From Blautia sp. (lineage in GTDB: Bacteria; Bacillota; Clostridia; Lachnospirales; Lachnospiraceae): a stretch of DNA of 61,062 nucleotides. Under the pieces are notes generated by a model. The model did not search any database. It worked only from the letters and a program-made list of their open reading frames with translations, and was not told the DNA's origin. Of this stretch, positions 43,776-51,717 are shown in pieces (position 1 is the stretch's first letter; each line of letters opens with the position of its first letter). Both the position numbers and the translations under genes were made by a program. Where the stretch lies: NCBI GenBank assembly GCA_023664455.1, contig JAMPFM010000011.1, positions 1 through 61,062 on the forward strand, given 5' to 3'.

Positions 43776-45215
43776 ATGAGAAGAGAGTATGTGATAAGAA
43801 ATTATGAGCAGAAATGGCGTCGGGGCATGGCGTTTTCATTGGCAGCGATTCTATTTTCTACGTTTTTATCAGGATGTTCCGGGGATAGAAAAACGTCGCA
43901 AACGGAAGGCGATGAGCAGGATAAACAGGAAATGATTCAGAGTGTAGAGCCAGACGCCGGCGATGGAAAAGAAGAGACTGTGCCGGAAGAGTTTGAACTA
44001 GGCGATGGAATGGAAGAGTTTGAAACAGGCGATAGTGTAGAAGCTGGAACTGGAAATGAAGAGTCTGCTGGCAGTGAAAATATGGGGGAGCCGGACGCCA
44101 CCTTCTGCATAGATACTGCGGATTTTGCGTGTACACTCTTGCGGGAAAACTTACAGGCGGCGGAAGAAAATGTCATGGTATCGCCTGTCTCGGTATTGAT
44201 GGCGCTTGCCGTGACAGCAAACGGCGCTAAGGGGGAAACGTTGTCCCAGATGTTGTCCGTCCTGGCGGCAAATCAGGAGTTAGACAGCCTGAATGAGAAT
44301 CTGCGGGCGTGGACAGATGAGCTTATCGATGAGAAAGGTGCCAGCCTGAAAATTGCCAATTCGATTTGGTTTGATGAAAATGATGGACAGGTACAAATAG
44401 AAACAAGCTTTCTGGATAAAATTGCGACGTTTTTCGATGCAGAAATCTATCAGGAAGTGATGGATGAAAATACCTTAGAGAAAATAAACCGCTGGGTTTT
44501 AGAAAAAACCGACGGGCATATTGACAGGATTCTTGATAGAGTTTCCAAGGATGCTATCATGTATGTTGTCAATGCGGCGGCTTTTGACGCCGTATGGCAG
44601 GAACCTTATCCAGAGGGACAGATTCGGGACGGCATTTTTACAGATATAACGCAGACAAAGCAGCAAGTCTCGATGATGTCTTCACAAGAGAGCGTTTATC
44701 TGGAGGATGAAAATGCGACCGGGTTTCTCAAACCCTACCAGGCGGGCTATCGTTTCGTGGCGCTGCTTCCCAAAGAGGGCATGACGCCGGAAGAATATGT
44801 AAAAACGCTGGATGGAGAGAAATTTCTCACCTTGCTGTCCGAAGCCCGGACAGGAGTGAGCGTCCTTGCCAAGACGCCGCAATTTGAAGCAGAGTATGAA
44901 ATAGAACTTAGCAATATCCTGCAGACAATGGGAATGCGTGAGGCGTTTGATATGGAAAAAGCGGATTTTTCCGGGATTGGGAGCGCAGCCGACGGGAATT
45001 TTTTTATCGGCAGGGTACTTCATAAGACTCATATCGCCGTGGATGAGCTGGGCACGAAAGCCGGAGCGGCGACCGCTGTGGAAATCAGGAGTCTGGGGGC
45101 GGTGCGGGAAGAGGAAATCTATGAGGTCTGTCTGGATAGGCCGTTTGTCTATGCGATTGTCGAGGATAAGACGAATGTGCCTGTTTTTATCGGGGTAGTT
45201 AATACGTTGGAGTAA
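43776..45215 (+). CDS. surface serpin (protease inhibitor lipoprotein)
   Basis: The 479-residue protein has a signal with lipobox FLSGC, an acidic Glu/Gly/Asp-rich linker (about residues 35-105) and a complete serpin fold. It starts at VMVSPVSVLMALAVTANGAK and ends RPFVYAIVEDKTNVPVFIGV. The hinge of the reactive loop is well kept (DELGTKAGAATA). Counting from Glu424 as P17 gives Leu440 as P1 and Gly441 as P1', so an elastase- or chymotrypsin-like target protease is plausible. Gut bacteria of other groups (Bifidobacterium, Eubacterium siraeum) use serpins against host or neighbour proteases. AAGGTGG precedes the ATG. A palindromic element follows directly after the stop. Confidence 0.93.
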   Translation: MRREYVIRNYEQKWRRGMAFSLAAILFSTFLSGCSGDRKTSQTEGDEQDKQEMIQSVEPDAGDGKEETVPEEFELGDGMEEFETGDSVEAGTGNEESAGSENMGEPDATFCIDTADFACTLLRENLQAAEENVMVSPVSVLMALAVTANGAKGETLSQMLSVLAANQELDSLNENLRAWTDELIDEKGASLKIANSIWFDENDGQVQIETSFLDKIATFFDAEIYQEVMDENTLEKINRWVLEKTDGHIDRILDRVSKDAIMYVVNAAAFDAVWQEPYPEGQIRDGIFTDITQTKQQVSMMSSQESVYLEDENATGFLKPYQAGYRFVALLPKEGMTPEEYVKTLDGEKFLTLLSEARTGVSVLAKTPQFEAEYEIELSNILQTMGMREAFDMEKADFSGIGSAADGNFFIGRVLHKTHIAVDELGTKAGAATAVEIRSLGAVREEEIYEVCLDRPFVYAIVEDKTNVPVFIGVVNTLE

Positions 45216-45224
45216 GGAATGATA

Positions 45225-45434
45225 ATTAGGTAATTGCGAAATTAGGTTATTGCAGCCGTCCGTTATACAGAATATACAATCCAACGCAGGTACGCTCTCG
45301 CTACGGTTCAAACACAGCGGTACATAAGATGCCAAAATACGGCATCTAAGTACCGGCGTTTTCACAGTACCTGCTTATGGATTGTATATTCTATACAACT
45401 ACATATTTTAAACTTTAATTTCGTAATTACCTAA
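45225..45434 (-). repeat. 210-bp palindromic element, copy E (type 1 arms), with flanking direct repeat
   Basis: The ends are inverted (TTAGGTAATTGCGAAATTA at left, TAATTTCGTAATTACCTAA at right). The interior is the reverse complement of copy A at 8120-8328. GGAATGATA lies directly outside both ends (45216-45224 and 45435-45443), and with shared TAA the match reaches 12 bases: a likely target-site duplication. It inserted between the serpin stop codon and the ribosome-binding site of the third GH53 gene. Confidence 0.88.
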
Positions 45435-45464
45435 GGAATGATATTATGAAGGAGGAAAAGGAAT

Positions 45465-46532
45465 ATGGCGGATTTGATACGCGGGATGGACGTTTCATCT
45501 TATTTTGAGATGAAGGACAAAGGAGTGCGTTACTATGATGAGGCAGGGAAGGAAGTAGATGTGCTGGAGTATGCGGTAAAGCGCGGCTTTAATTTTGCCA
45601 GGACCAGGCTCTGGAACGAGCCGGAGAAAGTGCCGGAGTCCGGCGGATACTGCAATCTGGAAAAGACGATTCAGTTGGCGAAGAGGTTTGTAGAGCTGGG
45701 AATCGGTTTTGTCTTAGATTTTCATTATTCGGATTTCTGGGCGGACCCAGGTGCGCAGAGAAAACCGGACGCTTGGAAAGATTTGTCGGTGGATGAACTG
45801 GAAGAGGCGATTTATCAGTATACGAAAGATTGTCTGAACGTCATGGATGAAGCCGGCGTCTATCCGACGATGGTGCAGGTGGGCAATGAAATCCGCTGCG
45901 GGATACTGTTCCCCGACGGGATGCTGTTTGCGGATGAAGAGAAATTCCCAAGTGCGAAAGTACCAAACTGGGACAATCTGGCACGTTTTCTAAATGCGGG
46001 AATCCGGGCGGTCAGGGATACGCAGAAAGGGCGTGACACGAAAGTCATCCTGCATCTGGATCATGGCGGAAACCACGGATTTTTCAAGGACTTTTTTGAT
46101 AATATTATAGAAAACGGGGTACGGGATTTTGACGTTATCGGGTTGTCCTATTATCCTTTCTGGCATGGTACATTCGGTGATTTTGAGGATAATCTGAACA
46201 AATTGGTTGATCTCTATGGGAAAGAACTGTTGATTATGGAAACGGCGTATGCTTTCAGGCGCAGTGAGAGCAGCTTTTTTGGCGAGGAGCTGGAAAAAGC
46301 GGCGGGCTATCCGGCCAAAGAGGATTCCCAGAAAGCAGTGTTAGAGCGTATTATCGGCATTATTTCCGATGTAAAGGATAACAAAGGACTTGGATACATC
46401 TATTGGGAGCCTTTCGTCAGAATGCCGGAAGAATCCACTGAGTGGGGAACTTGCATGGCGTTGATGGATGAAAATGGAAGACCGACGAAGGGGTATGAGG
46501 CGGTTAAGTACCAGAAAAAAGTCGCAAAATAA
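45465..46532 (+). CDS. second cytoplasmic GH53 endo-beta-1,4-galactanase
   Basis: The 355-residue bare GH53 domain has Glu142 (VQVGNEIRCG) as acid/base and Glu259 (LLIMETAYAF) as nucleophile, plus DFHYSDFWADPG and SYYPFWHGT. No signal peptide. It differs clearly from the other cytoplasmic copy (for example LWNEPEKVPESGGY at the active-site entrance in place of LWNDPYSEDGKPYG), so it is an older paralogue or separate acquisition. GAAGGAGG precedes the ATG. The palindromic element E separates it from the serpin. Confidence 0.92.
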   Translation: MADLIRGMDVSSYFEMKDKGVRYYDEAGKEVDVLEYAVKRGFNFARTRLWNEPEKVPESGGYCNLEKTIQLAKRFVELGIGFVLDFHYSDFWADPGAQRKPDAWKDLSVDELEEAIYQYTKDCLNVMDEAGVYPTMVQVGNEIRCGILFPDGMLFADEEKFPSAKVPNWDNLARFLNAGIRAVRDTQKGRDTKVILHLDHGGNHGFFKDFFDNIIENGVRDFDVIGLSYYPFWHGTFGDFEDNLNKLVDLYGKELLIMETAYAFRRSESSFFGEELEKAAGYPAKEDSQKAVLERIIGIISDVKDNKGLGYIYWEPFVRMPEESTEWGTCMALMDENGRPTKGYEAVKYQKKVAK

Positions 46533-46536
46533 AATA

Positions 46537-46567
46537 TTGGGTAAAAGGAAACCGTTTACCCAACTTT
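46537..46567 (+). terminator. terminator of GH53 with embedded cre-like site
   Basis: TTGGGTAAA (46537-46545) pairs with TTTACCCAA (46555-46563), followed by CTTTTCC. The loop side contains GGAAACCGTTTACC (46547-46560), which resembles the CcpA/LacI cre pattern and lies upstream of the next importer operon. Confidence 0.65.
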
Positions 46568-46685
46568 TCCCCCTCAAAAATCCCCTATTTCATTGTATCC
46601 GTCCTTTCGTTATGATAAAAAGAATTTACAGAGCCAACCACTCTCAAATCAAAAACGATAATGCACTATTTCAAAGGAGGATACC

Positions 46686-48011
46686 ATGAAAAGAAAATTA
46701 GCAGTCATTCTTTGCGCGGCGCTGTTTTCCGGTCTGCTTGCCGGATGCGGAAATCAGCCAGAGAGCGTGACAACAACAGGAGAGGCGGAAAATCAGGAAT
46801 CGGCGGATATAGAAGATGCTTCCGGGACAGGGGAAGCTTCCGATACGGTAGGGGATACCGAGACGACGGCGCCGGCGGAAGCGGCAGAAATCCATATCTG
46901 GCACGACGGGGACGAGTCGATTATGCAGGTCATTGAAACACAGGTGAATGAGACGCTTGCGGCTGACGGTATTACGGTTACGTTTGAGAAAAGAAGCGGT
47001 CTGACAGACCAGATTAAGCTCTATGGGAACGATGCCGAGAACGGTCCCGACCTTTATCTGTATGCCCATGATTCTCTGGGCGCTTTTGTGGAAATGGGCG
47101 TGCTTGCCCCGATTACGGACGTCGTAGAGGAAAGCGTCTATGCGGATATGCTGGATATGACGAAGAAGGCAGGACAGTACAAAGGTGAACAATATCTGCT
47201 GCCCATCTACTTCGAGACGCTGCTTTTTATGTACAACAAAGGCATGTGGGAAGGCGAGGTTCCTGCTACGACAGATGAACTTTACGCTTATATGCAGGAG
47301 CATACCGACACGGCGGCAGGTACTTATGCGGTGGTAAACCAGCATTCCACGGCTTATAATGTAGCGCCTTTTATCAATGGATTCGGCGGCTATATCATTA
47401 ATGAGAGTGCGACGCCCGGTTTGAACGATGAAAATACGAAGGCGGCGATTGCCTATAATCAGCAGTTTGCAGCGCTTCAGGCGGACGGTGATTACAATAC
47501 GGTAACGACTTTATTCAATGAGCAGAAAGCAGCGGCGATTATCGGCGGACCGTGGCTTGTGTCAGGCATCAGAGATGCGGGAATCGATTTGGGCATCAAG
47601 TCCCTGTCGGATTTCACGCTTCCAGACGGCGGCGCCTTAGCGCCCTATTCCGGGGTACAGGCAGTCGGCGTCATGAAACATGCGGCTGAGAATAAGAAGG
47701 ACGCAGTGGGCAAAGTTTTAAGTGCACTGGCGCGCCCGGAGGTAGGCGTAGCGTTGGCCAAAGAGGCAAGCTGCGCGCCGGCCAATCAGAAGTCTTATGA
47801 GGATGAGGCGGTTGCAGCAGACGAGATGATTGCGGCGATGAAGCGGACAGCGGAAACAGCCCAGCCGATGCCGAATATTCCTGAAATGAGCGTGATGTGG
47901 GGACCGGCGGAATCTCTTCTGGCGGCGGTCAATAAGTCTGGCGAAGATTTGGAAGCGGCAGCTTTGCAGTATCAGAAAGAGGCGGAAACAGCCATTGCAG
48001 ATATGCAGTAG
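46686..48011 (+). CDS. maltodextrin-type ABC binding lipoprotein (second system)
   Basis: The 441-residue lipoprotein (signal ending GLLAGC, acidic/Thr linker to about residue 65) is a MalE-like solute-binding protein (IHIWHDGDESIMQVIE, YGNDAENGPDLYLYAHDSLG, LLPIYFETLLFMYNK). Two permeases, a GH13 enzyme and a LacI regulator follow, so maltodextrin or a related alpha-glucan oligomer is the probable ligand. CAAAGGAGG precedes the ATG. The terminator just after it should make this gene more abundant than the permeases. Confidence 0.92.
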   Translation: MKRKLAVILCAALFSGLLAGCGNQPESVTTTGEAENQESADIEDASGTGEASDTVGDTETTAPAEAAEIHIWHDGDESIMQVIETQVNETLAADGITVTFEKRSGLTDQIKLYGNDAENGPDLYLYAHDSLGAFVEMGVLAPITDVVEESVYADMLDMTKKAGQYKGEQYLLPIYFETLLFMYNKGMWEGEVPATTDELYAYMQEHTDTAAGTYAVVNQHSTAYNVAPFINGFGGYIINESATPGLNDENTKAAIAYNQQFAALQADGDYNTVTTLFNEQKAAAIIGGPWLVSGIRDAGIDLGIKSLSDFTLPDGGALAPYSGVQAVGVMKHAAENKKDAVGKVLSALARPEVGVALAKEASCAPANQKSYEDEAVAADEMIAAMKRTAETAQPMPNIPEMSVMWGPAESLLAAVNKSGEDLEAAALQYQKEAETAIADMQ

Positions 48012-48024
48012 CAGACAATAGGAA

Positions 48025-48063
48025 AAAACTGCGGGCAGCATGGAAATGCACCGCAGTTTTTTT
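48025..48063 (+). terminator. intra-operon terminator (attenuator) after the second binding protein
   Basis: AAAACTGCGG (48025-48034) pairs with CCGCAGTTTT (48051-48060) and runs into seven Ts. It lies between binding protein and permease and would let only part of the transcription through. Confidence 0.8.
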
Positions 48064-48081
48064 AAAAAAGGAGTAAAGAAT

Positions 48082-48954
48082 ATGAATCATAAACGCAGGT
48101 TTTTACCGTGGATATACAGTACTCCGGCGCTTTTTCTGGTGGGAGTCATCGTGGTATTTCCGATTTTATATACGGGCTACATCTCATTGACCAATATGAA
48201 TATGTATCATTGGGACGATTATCAGATTATCGGGCTAAGGAATTATCAGCGTGCCTTGTTAAAAGTGGATTCGGGATTTATCAGCGCGCTTTTGACCACG
48301 ATTGTATGGACGTTTTTCAATATGGTAATACAGGTTGTTGTAGCTTTCTTTCTGGCACTCGGATTGAATGTAAAAGGGATGAAAAGGGCGAGGCTTTATA
48401 AGACGTTACTGATGTTTCCCTGGGCGATGCCCGCCTATGTGTCGATTTTGTTATGGCGGGTAGGGATGTTCAATACGGAATTTGGTTTCCTGAATCAGGT
48501 GTTGTCGTCTCTGGGACTGGAAAAAATGAATTTCCTGTCTCAGAATGTACCGGCTTTTCTTTCCTGTATGGTCTTAAATCTCTGGATGGCGCTGCCTTTT
48601 ATGATTATGATGATGGACGGGGCGCTGCAAAGTGTCGATAGAAGTTACTATGAAAGCGCCAAACTGGACGGCGCGGGATTCTGGAAGCAGAGTCTGTACA
48701 TAACGGTCCCGGCGATACGCCCGATATTGCTTCCCGCTGTCATCATGACGACATTTACCACATTCAAACAGTTTGATATCATCTATCTTCTGACGATGCA
48801 GAAAGGTTCTCTGTCGGGTGCGACAATCCAGACAATCATTACCTATGCGCACCAGAATGCTTTCGTATCGAATAACTATGGTCTTTCCTCGGCGGTTTCC
48901 ATCGTTATTTTCGGCATTATTATCGTTTTTTCACTGACTACGTCCGAGGAGTAA
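48082..48954 (+). CDS. maltodextrin-type ABC permease, MalF family
   Basis: The 290-residue permease has six membrane helices and the EAA loop YYESAKLDGAGFWKQSLYIT (about residues 191-210). It is the short MalF type, without the extra N-terminal helices of the first importer's permease. AAAAAAGGAG precedes ATG 48082; the frame open from 48040 includes the terminator hairpin and is rejected. Ten bases separate it from its partner. Confidence 0.92.
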   Translation: MNHKRRFLPWIYSTPALFLVGVIVVFPILYTGYISLTNMNMYHWDDYQIIGLRNYQRALLKVDSGFISALLTTIVWTFFNMVIQVVVAFFLALGLNVKGMKRARLYKTLLMFPWAMPAYVSILLWRVGMFNTEFGFLNQVLSSLGLEKMNFLSQNVPAFLSCMVLNLWMALPFMIMMMDGALQSVDRSYYESAKLDGAGFWKQSLYITVPAIRPILLPAVIMTTFTTFKQFDIIYLLTMQKGSLSGATIQTIITYAHQNAFVSNNYGLSSAVSIVIFGIIIVFSLTTSEE

Positions 48955-48964
48955 AGGAGAGCCT

Positions 48965-49810
48965 ATGAGTAAGAAAAAAATAGCGGGCAGACTGGGACTT
49001 TTCTGTCTGGAACTGTTTTTCATCCTGATTTGTTTCATTACGCTGATCCCGATTCTGTATGCGGTATCCTTATCGTTAAGCGGCGGGAGTGCAGCGCTTG
49101 GTTCGGGAATTTCCCTGTTGCCGAAGAAGATGACGCTGGATAATTACCGGGCGGTCCTCTTTGACGAGCCGTTCTTATTATGGCTGAAAAATTCGGCGAT
49201 TTTAAGCGTGGGAACTATGGTTCTTGCGATGGGAACGGCGGTAACTGCGGCGTATGCCTATTCCAGATATCAGTTTAAGGGTCGAAAAGGAGTCTTGAAA
49301 CTGCTGTTGATTTTAAATGCGTTTCCGCAGATTTTATCCATGTTTGCGCTGTTTCGTCTCTTTAAGACGTTTCATCTGCTCAATTCTTATATCGGTCTGA
49401 TTATTATTTATGCGGGCAGTATGTGTATTTTCAGTATCTGGAATATGAAAGGCTATTTTGACACGATTCCTATGGAAATCGAGGAAGCGGCGAGGATTGA
49501 CGGCGCAGGAAGCGGGCAGATTCTTTATAAAATAGTGCTGCCCCTTGCCAGACCGGCGATTATCGTAACGGCAGTCATGGTGCTTATTTTTGTATGGAAT
49601 GAGTATTTATTTTCTACGACCTTTATGATGAGTCAGGACAGTTATACATTGGCAGCAGGATTGTATCAGCTGCAGTCAAATGATTATAGCAGGAGCTGGC
49701 CGTTATTTTCCGCCGCAGCCATTCTGGTGTCCCTTCCGATTCTGATTGTCTTTTTCTGCATTCAGAAGTATATGGTATCGGGGCTTACGGCAGGGGGTGT
49801 CAAAGGATGA
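48965..49810 (+). CDS. maltodextrin-type ABC permease, MalG family
   Basis: The 281-residue permease has six membrane helices and the EAA loop EIEEAARIDGAGSGQILYKI, completing the membrane channel with the preceding protein. AAAGGAG precedes the ATG. Its stop overlaps the next gene's start as ATGATGA, coupling transport to the GH13 enzyme. The ATPase must come from outside the window. Confidence 0.92.
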   Translation: MSKKKIAGRLGLFCLELFFILICFITLIPILYAVSLSLSGGSAALGSGISLLPKKMTLDNYRAVLFDEPFLLWLKNSAILSVGTMVLAMGTAVTAAYAYSRYQFKGRKGVLKLLLILNAFPQILSMFALFRLFKTFHLLNSYIGLIIIYAGSMCIFSIWNMKGYFDTIPMEIEEAARIDGAGSGQILYKIVLPLARPAIIVTAVMVLIFVWNEYLFSTTFMMSQDSYTLAAGLYQLQSNDYSRSWPLFSAAAILVSLPILIVFFCIQKYMVSGLTAGGVKG

Positions 49811-51576
49811 TGAAGGCTACGGAGACGATAGAGCGCAGCGCAGTGTTACATATCCCGCTTTCACAGTATGCTTTTGCCGAATCACAATACCGTCTGATTA
49901 TCCGTCTGCGTGTCAAAAAAGGGGATTTGACGCAGTGCAGTCTCTTCTATGCGGACAGGGTATGTAGGAAGACGCCGATAGAGTTTATGAAAATAACGAT
50001 GGATATCTGTGCGCAGGATGCGTATTTTGATTATTACGAGGCAAAGGTAGAATCGCCGTATAACCGGATTTGTTACTATTTTGAGCTGGTGAAAGGAAAA
50101 GAGTGGACATATTATTATGCAGATCATTTCACAAGAGAGCTTGCGGATTTCCATATCGGGGATGCTATCGTGGACGGAAGAAGCGAATATTATCAATATC
50201 CCTTTATTTTAAAGGAAGAAATACCGGATGTGCCGGCGTGGTTTAAGACGGCGGTGGTCTATAATATTTTCCCGGACAGTTTTGCCAGCAAAAGGCGCAG
50301 TCTGCAATGTGAAAAAAAAGAGACAGCGCTGCCCGATGGGCGGATTTGCAGGCAAAAACGCGGTGGGACAATCCGGGGAATTTTAGAGAATCTGGATTAT
50401 ATTCAGGAAATGGGATTTACCTGCCTTTATCTAAATCCCATTTTCGCAGCAGGAGAATACCACAAATATGATGTGCTGGACTATTATCATATCGACGCAG
50501 GGATGGGGACAAAAGAGGAGTTTCGCGCGCTTGTGGACGCATTGCATGAGCAGGGGATGAAGATTGTAATCGACGGCGTTTTTAACCATTGCAGCTGGGA
50601 GTTTTTTGCGTTTCAGGATGTGGTGGAAAAGGGCAGGGATTCCCGCTACTGCAAGTGGTTCTATCATCTGGAATTTCCGGTAGAAAGACCGCAGGACGCG
50701 GAAGAAATACCGAATTATACCTGCTTTGCATATGAAAGAAAGATGCCGAAACTCAATACTTCGGATAGGGAAGTGCAGATGTATTTTGCGGACGTGGGCG
50801 CCTATTGGATACGGGAATATCATGTGGACGGCTGGCGGTTAGACGTGGCTAACGAAATTGACCGTAATTTCTGGCGGACATTCCGGGCGGCGGTGAAAAA
50901 AGAAAATCCAGAAGCGGTACTAATTGGGGAAGTCTGGGAAAATGCGGAAACCTGGTTAAGGGGAGATGCCTTTGATTCGGTCATGAATTATGATTTCCGC
51001 CGGATTTGTAAGGAATATCTCACGGCAAAAGAGCCGGACGGCAGACTGGCGGCGTATGGATTTGAACAGATGCGCCTCAGATATCCAACGAATATCGTCT
51101 ATGGACAGCTCAATCTGCTGGACAGTCACGACGTCCCGCGCTTTCTATCCTTGTGCAGCGGCGATATCGGCAGGTGGCGGCTAGGCTGTATCCTGCTGAT
51201 GATGATGCCCGGAGCGGCGAGTTTATTTTATGGAGACGAACAGGAAATTACCGGGATTACGGAGTCGGAGTACCGGGCGGGAATGAATTGGAATATCCGG
51301 GGGGCGCAATGTACTTTCGTACAGAGCCTGATAACGATTCGGAAACAATACCTTGCCACGGATTCTGCGTATCGTCCGCTTTGGCAGCTTATCAGAGAGG
51401 GAATGTTCGCTTTCGAGAGAGAAAATAAAAAAGGAAAATTGCTAATAGTAATAAATGCAGGGCAGGATCAGAAACTACAGCTTCTTAGAGAGGGCACAAG
51501 CCTTCTGGAAGAGGGGTATGTAGGAGAGACGCTTAGAGAGAATGGGTATGTTATCTGGCAGTGTCATGAGGGGTAG
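49807..51576 (+). CDS. cytoplasmic GH13 enzyme, neopullulanase/cyclomaltodextrinase-like
   Basis: The 589-residue enzyme should hydrolyse imported maltodextrins. An N-terminal beta domain like CBM34 (about residues 1-130, with YYFELVKGKEWTYYY) precedes the GH13 barrel with Asp346 (DGWRLDVANE), Glu375 (IGEVWENAE) and Asp442 (LLDSHDVPR). The MPKLNTSDREV segment is a signature of the neopullulanase subgroup. No signal peptide. It is the last gene of the second importer operon (four-base overlap) and ends 30 bases before a tandem repeat shared with the convergent LacI gene. Confidence 0.93.
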   Translation: MMKATETIERSAVLHIPLSQYAFAESQYRLIIRLRVKKGDLTQCSLFYADRVCRKTPIEFMKITMDICAQDAYFDYYEAKVESPYNRICYYFELVKGKEWTYYYADHFTRELADFHIGDAIVDGRSEYYQYPFILKEEIPDVPAWFKTAVVYNIFPDSFASKRRSLQCEKKETALPDGRICRQKRGGTIRGILENLDYIQEMGFTCLYLNPIFAAGEYHKYDVLDYYHIDAGMGTKEEFRALVDALHEQGMKIVIDGVFNHCSWEFFAFQDVVEKGRDSRYCKWFYHLEFPVERPQDAEEIPNYTCFAYERKMPKLNTSDREVQMYFADVGAYWIREYHVDGWRLDVANEIDRNFWRTFRAAVKKENPEAVLIGEVWENAETWLRGDAFDSVMNYDFRRICKEYLTAKEPDGRLAAYGFEQMRLRYPTNIVYGQLNLLDSHDVPRFLSLCSGDIGRWRLGCILLMMMPGAASLFYGDEQEITGITESEYRAGMNWNIRGAQCTFVQSLITIRKQYLATDSAYRPLWQLIREGMFAFERENKKGKLLIVINAGQDQKLQLLREGTSLLEEGYVGETLRENGYVIWQCHEG

Positions 51577-51606
51577 ATATTTCCTTTGTTAGCAGCAGCT
51601 TTTTTA

Positions 51607-51717
51607 GATGTCAGTAGAGGTTCCCCTCAGATGTCAGTAGCAGCTCCTTCGGATGTCAGTAGAGGTTCTTTCAGATGTCAGTAGCAGTTCCCTCGGTGTC
51701 GGTAGCAGTCCTTTCAG
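51607..51717 (+). repeat. five 22-23-bp tandem repeats across the LacI 3' end
   Basis: Units start GATGTCAGTAG (or GTGTCGGTAG) at 51607, 51630, 51652, 51674 and 51696; the first is 23 bases and the rest 22. The last two lie inside the end of the LacI coding frame and the others just beyond its stop. Spacing without unique spacers rules out a CRISPR array. Confidence 0.85.

Noticed and set aside
44682-45365. 227-residue minus-strand frame overlapping the serpin gene
   Set aside because: It is antisense to a well-supported serpin and begins inside palindromic element E. Its N-terminal part (KTPVLRCRILASYVPL) is the translation of the repeat itself, also seen at copy A.
51607-51717. Possible CRISPR array
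   Set aside because: Units of 22-23 bases follow each other without unique spacers and no cas genes are present; it is a minisatellite.
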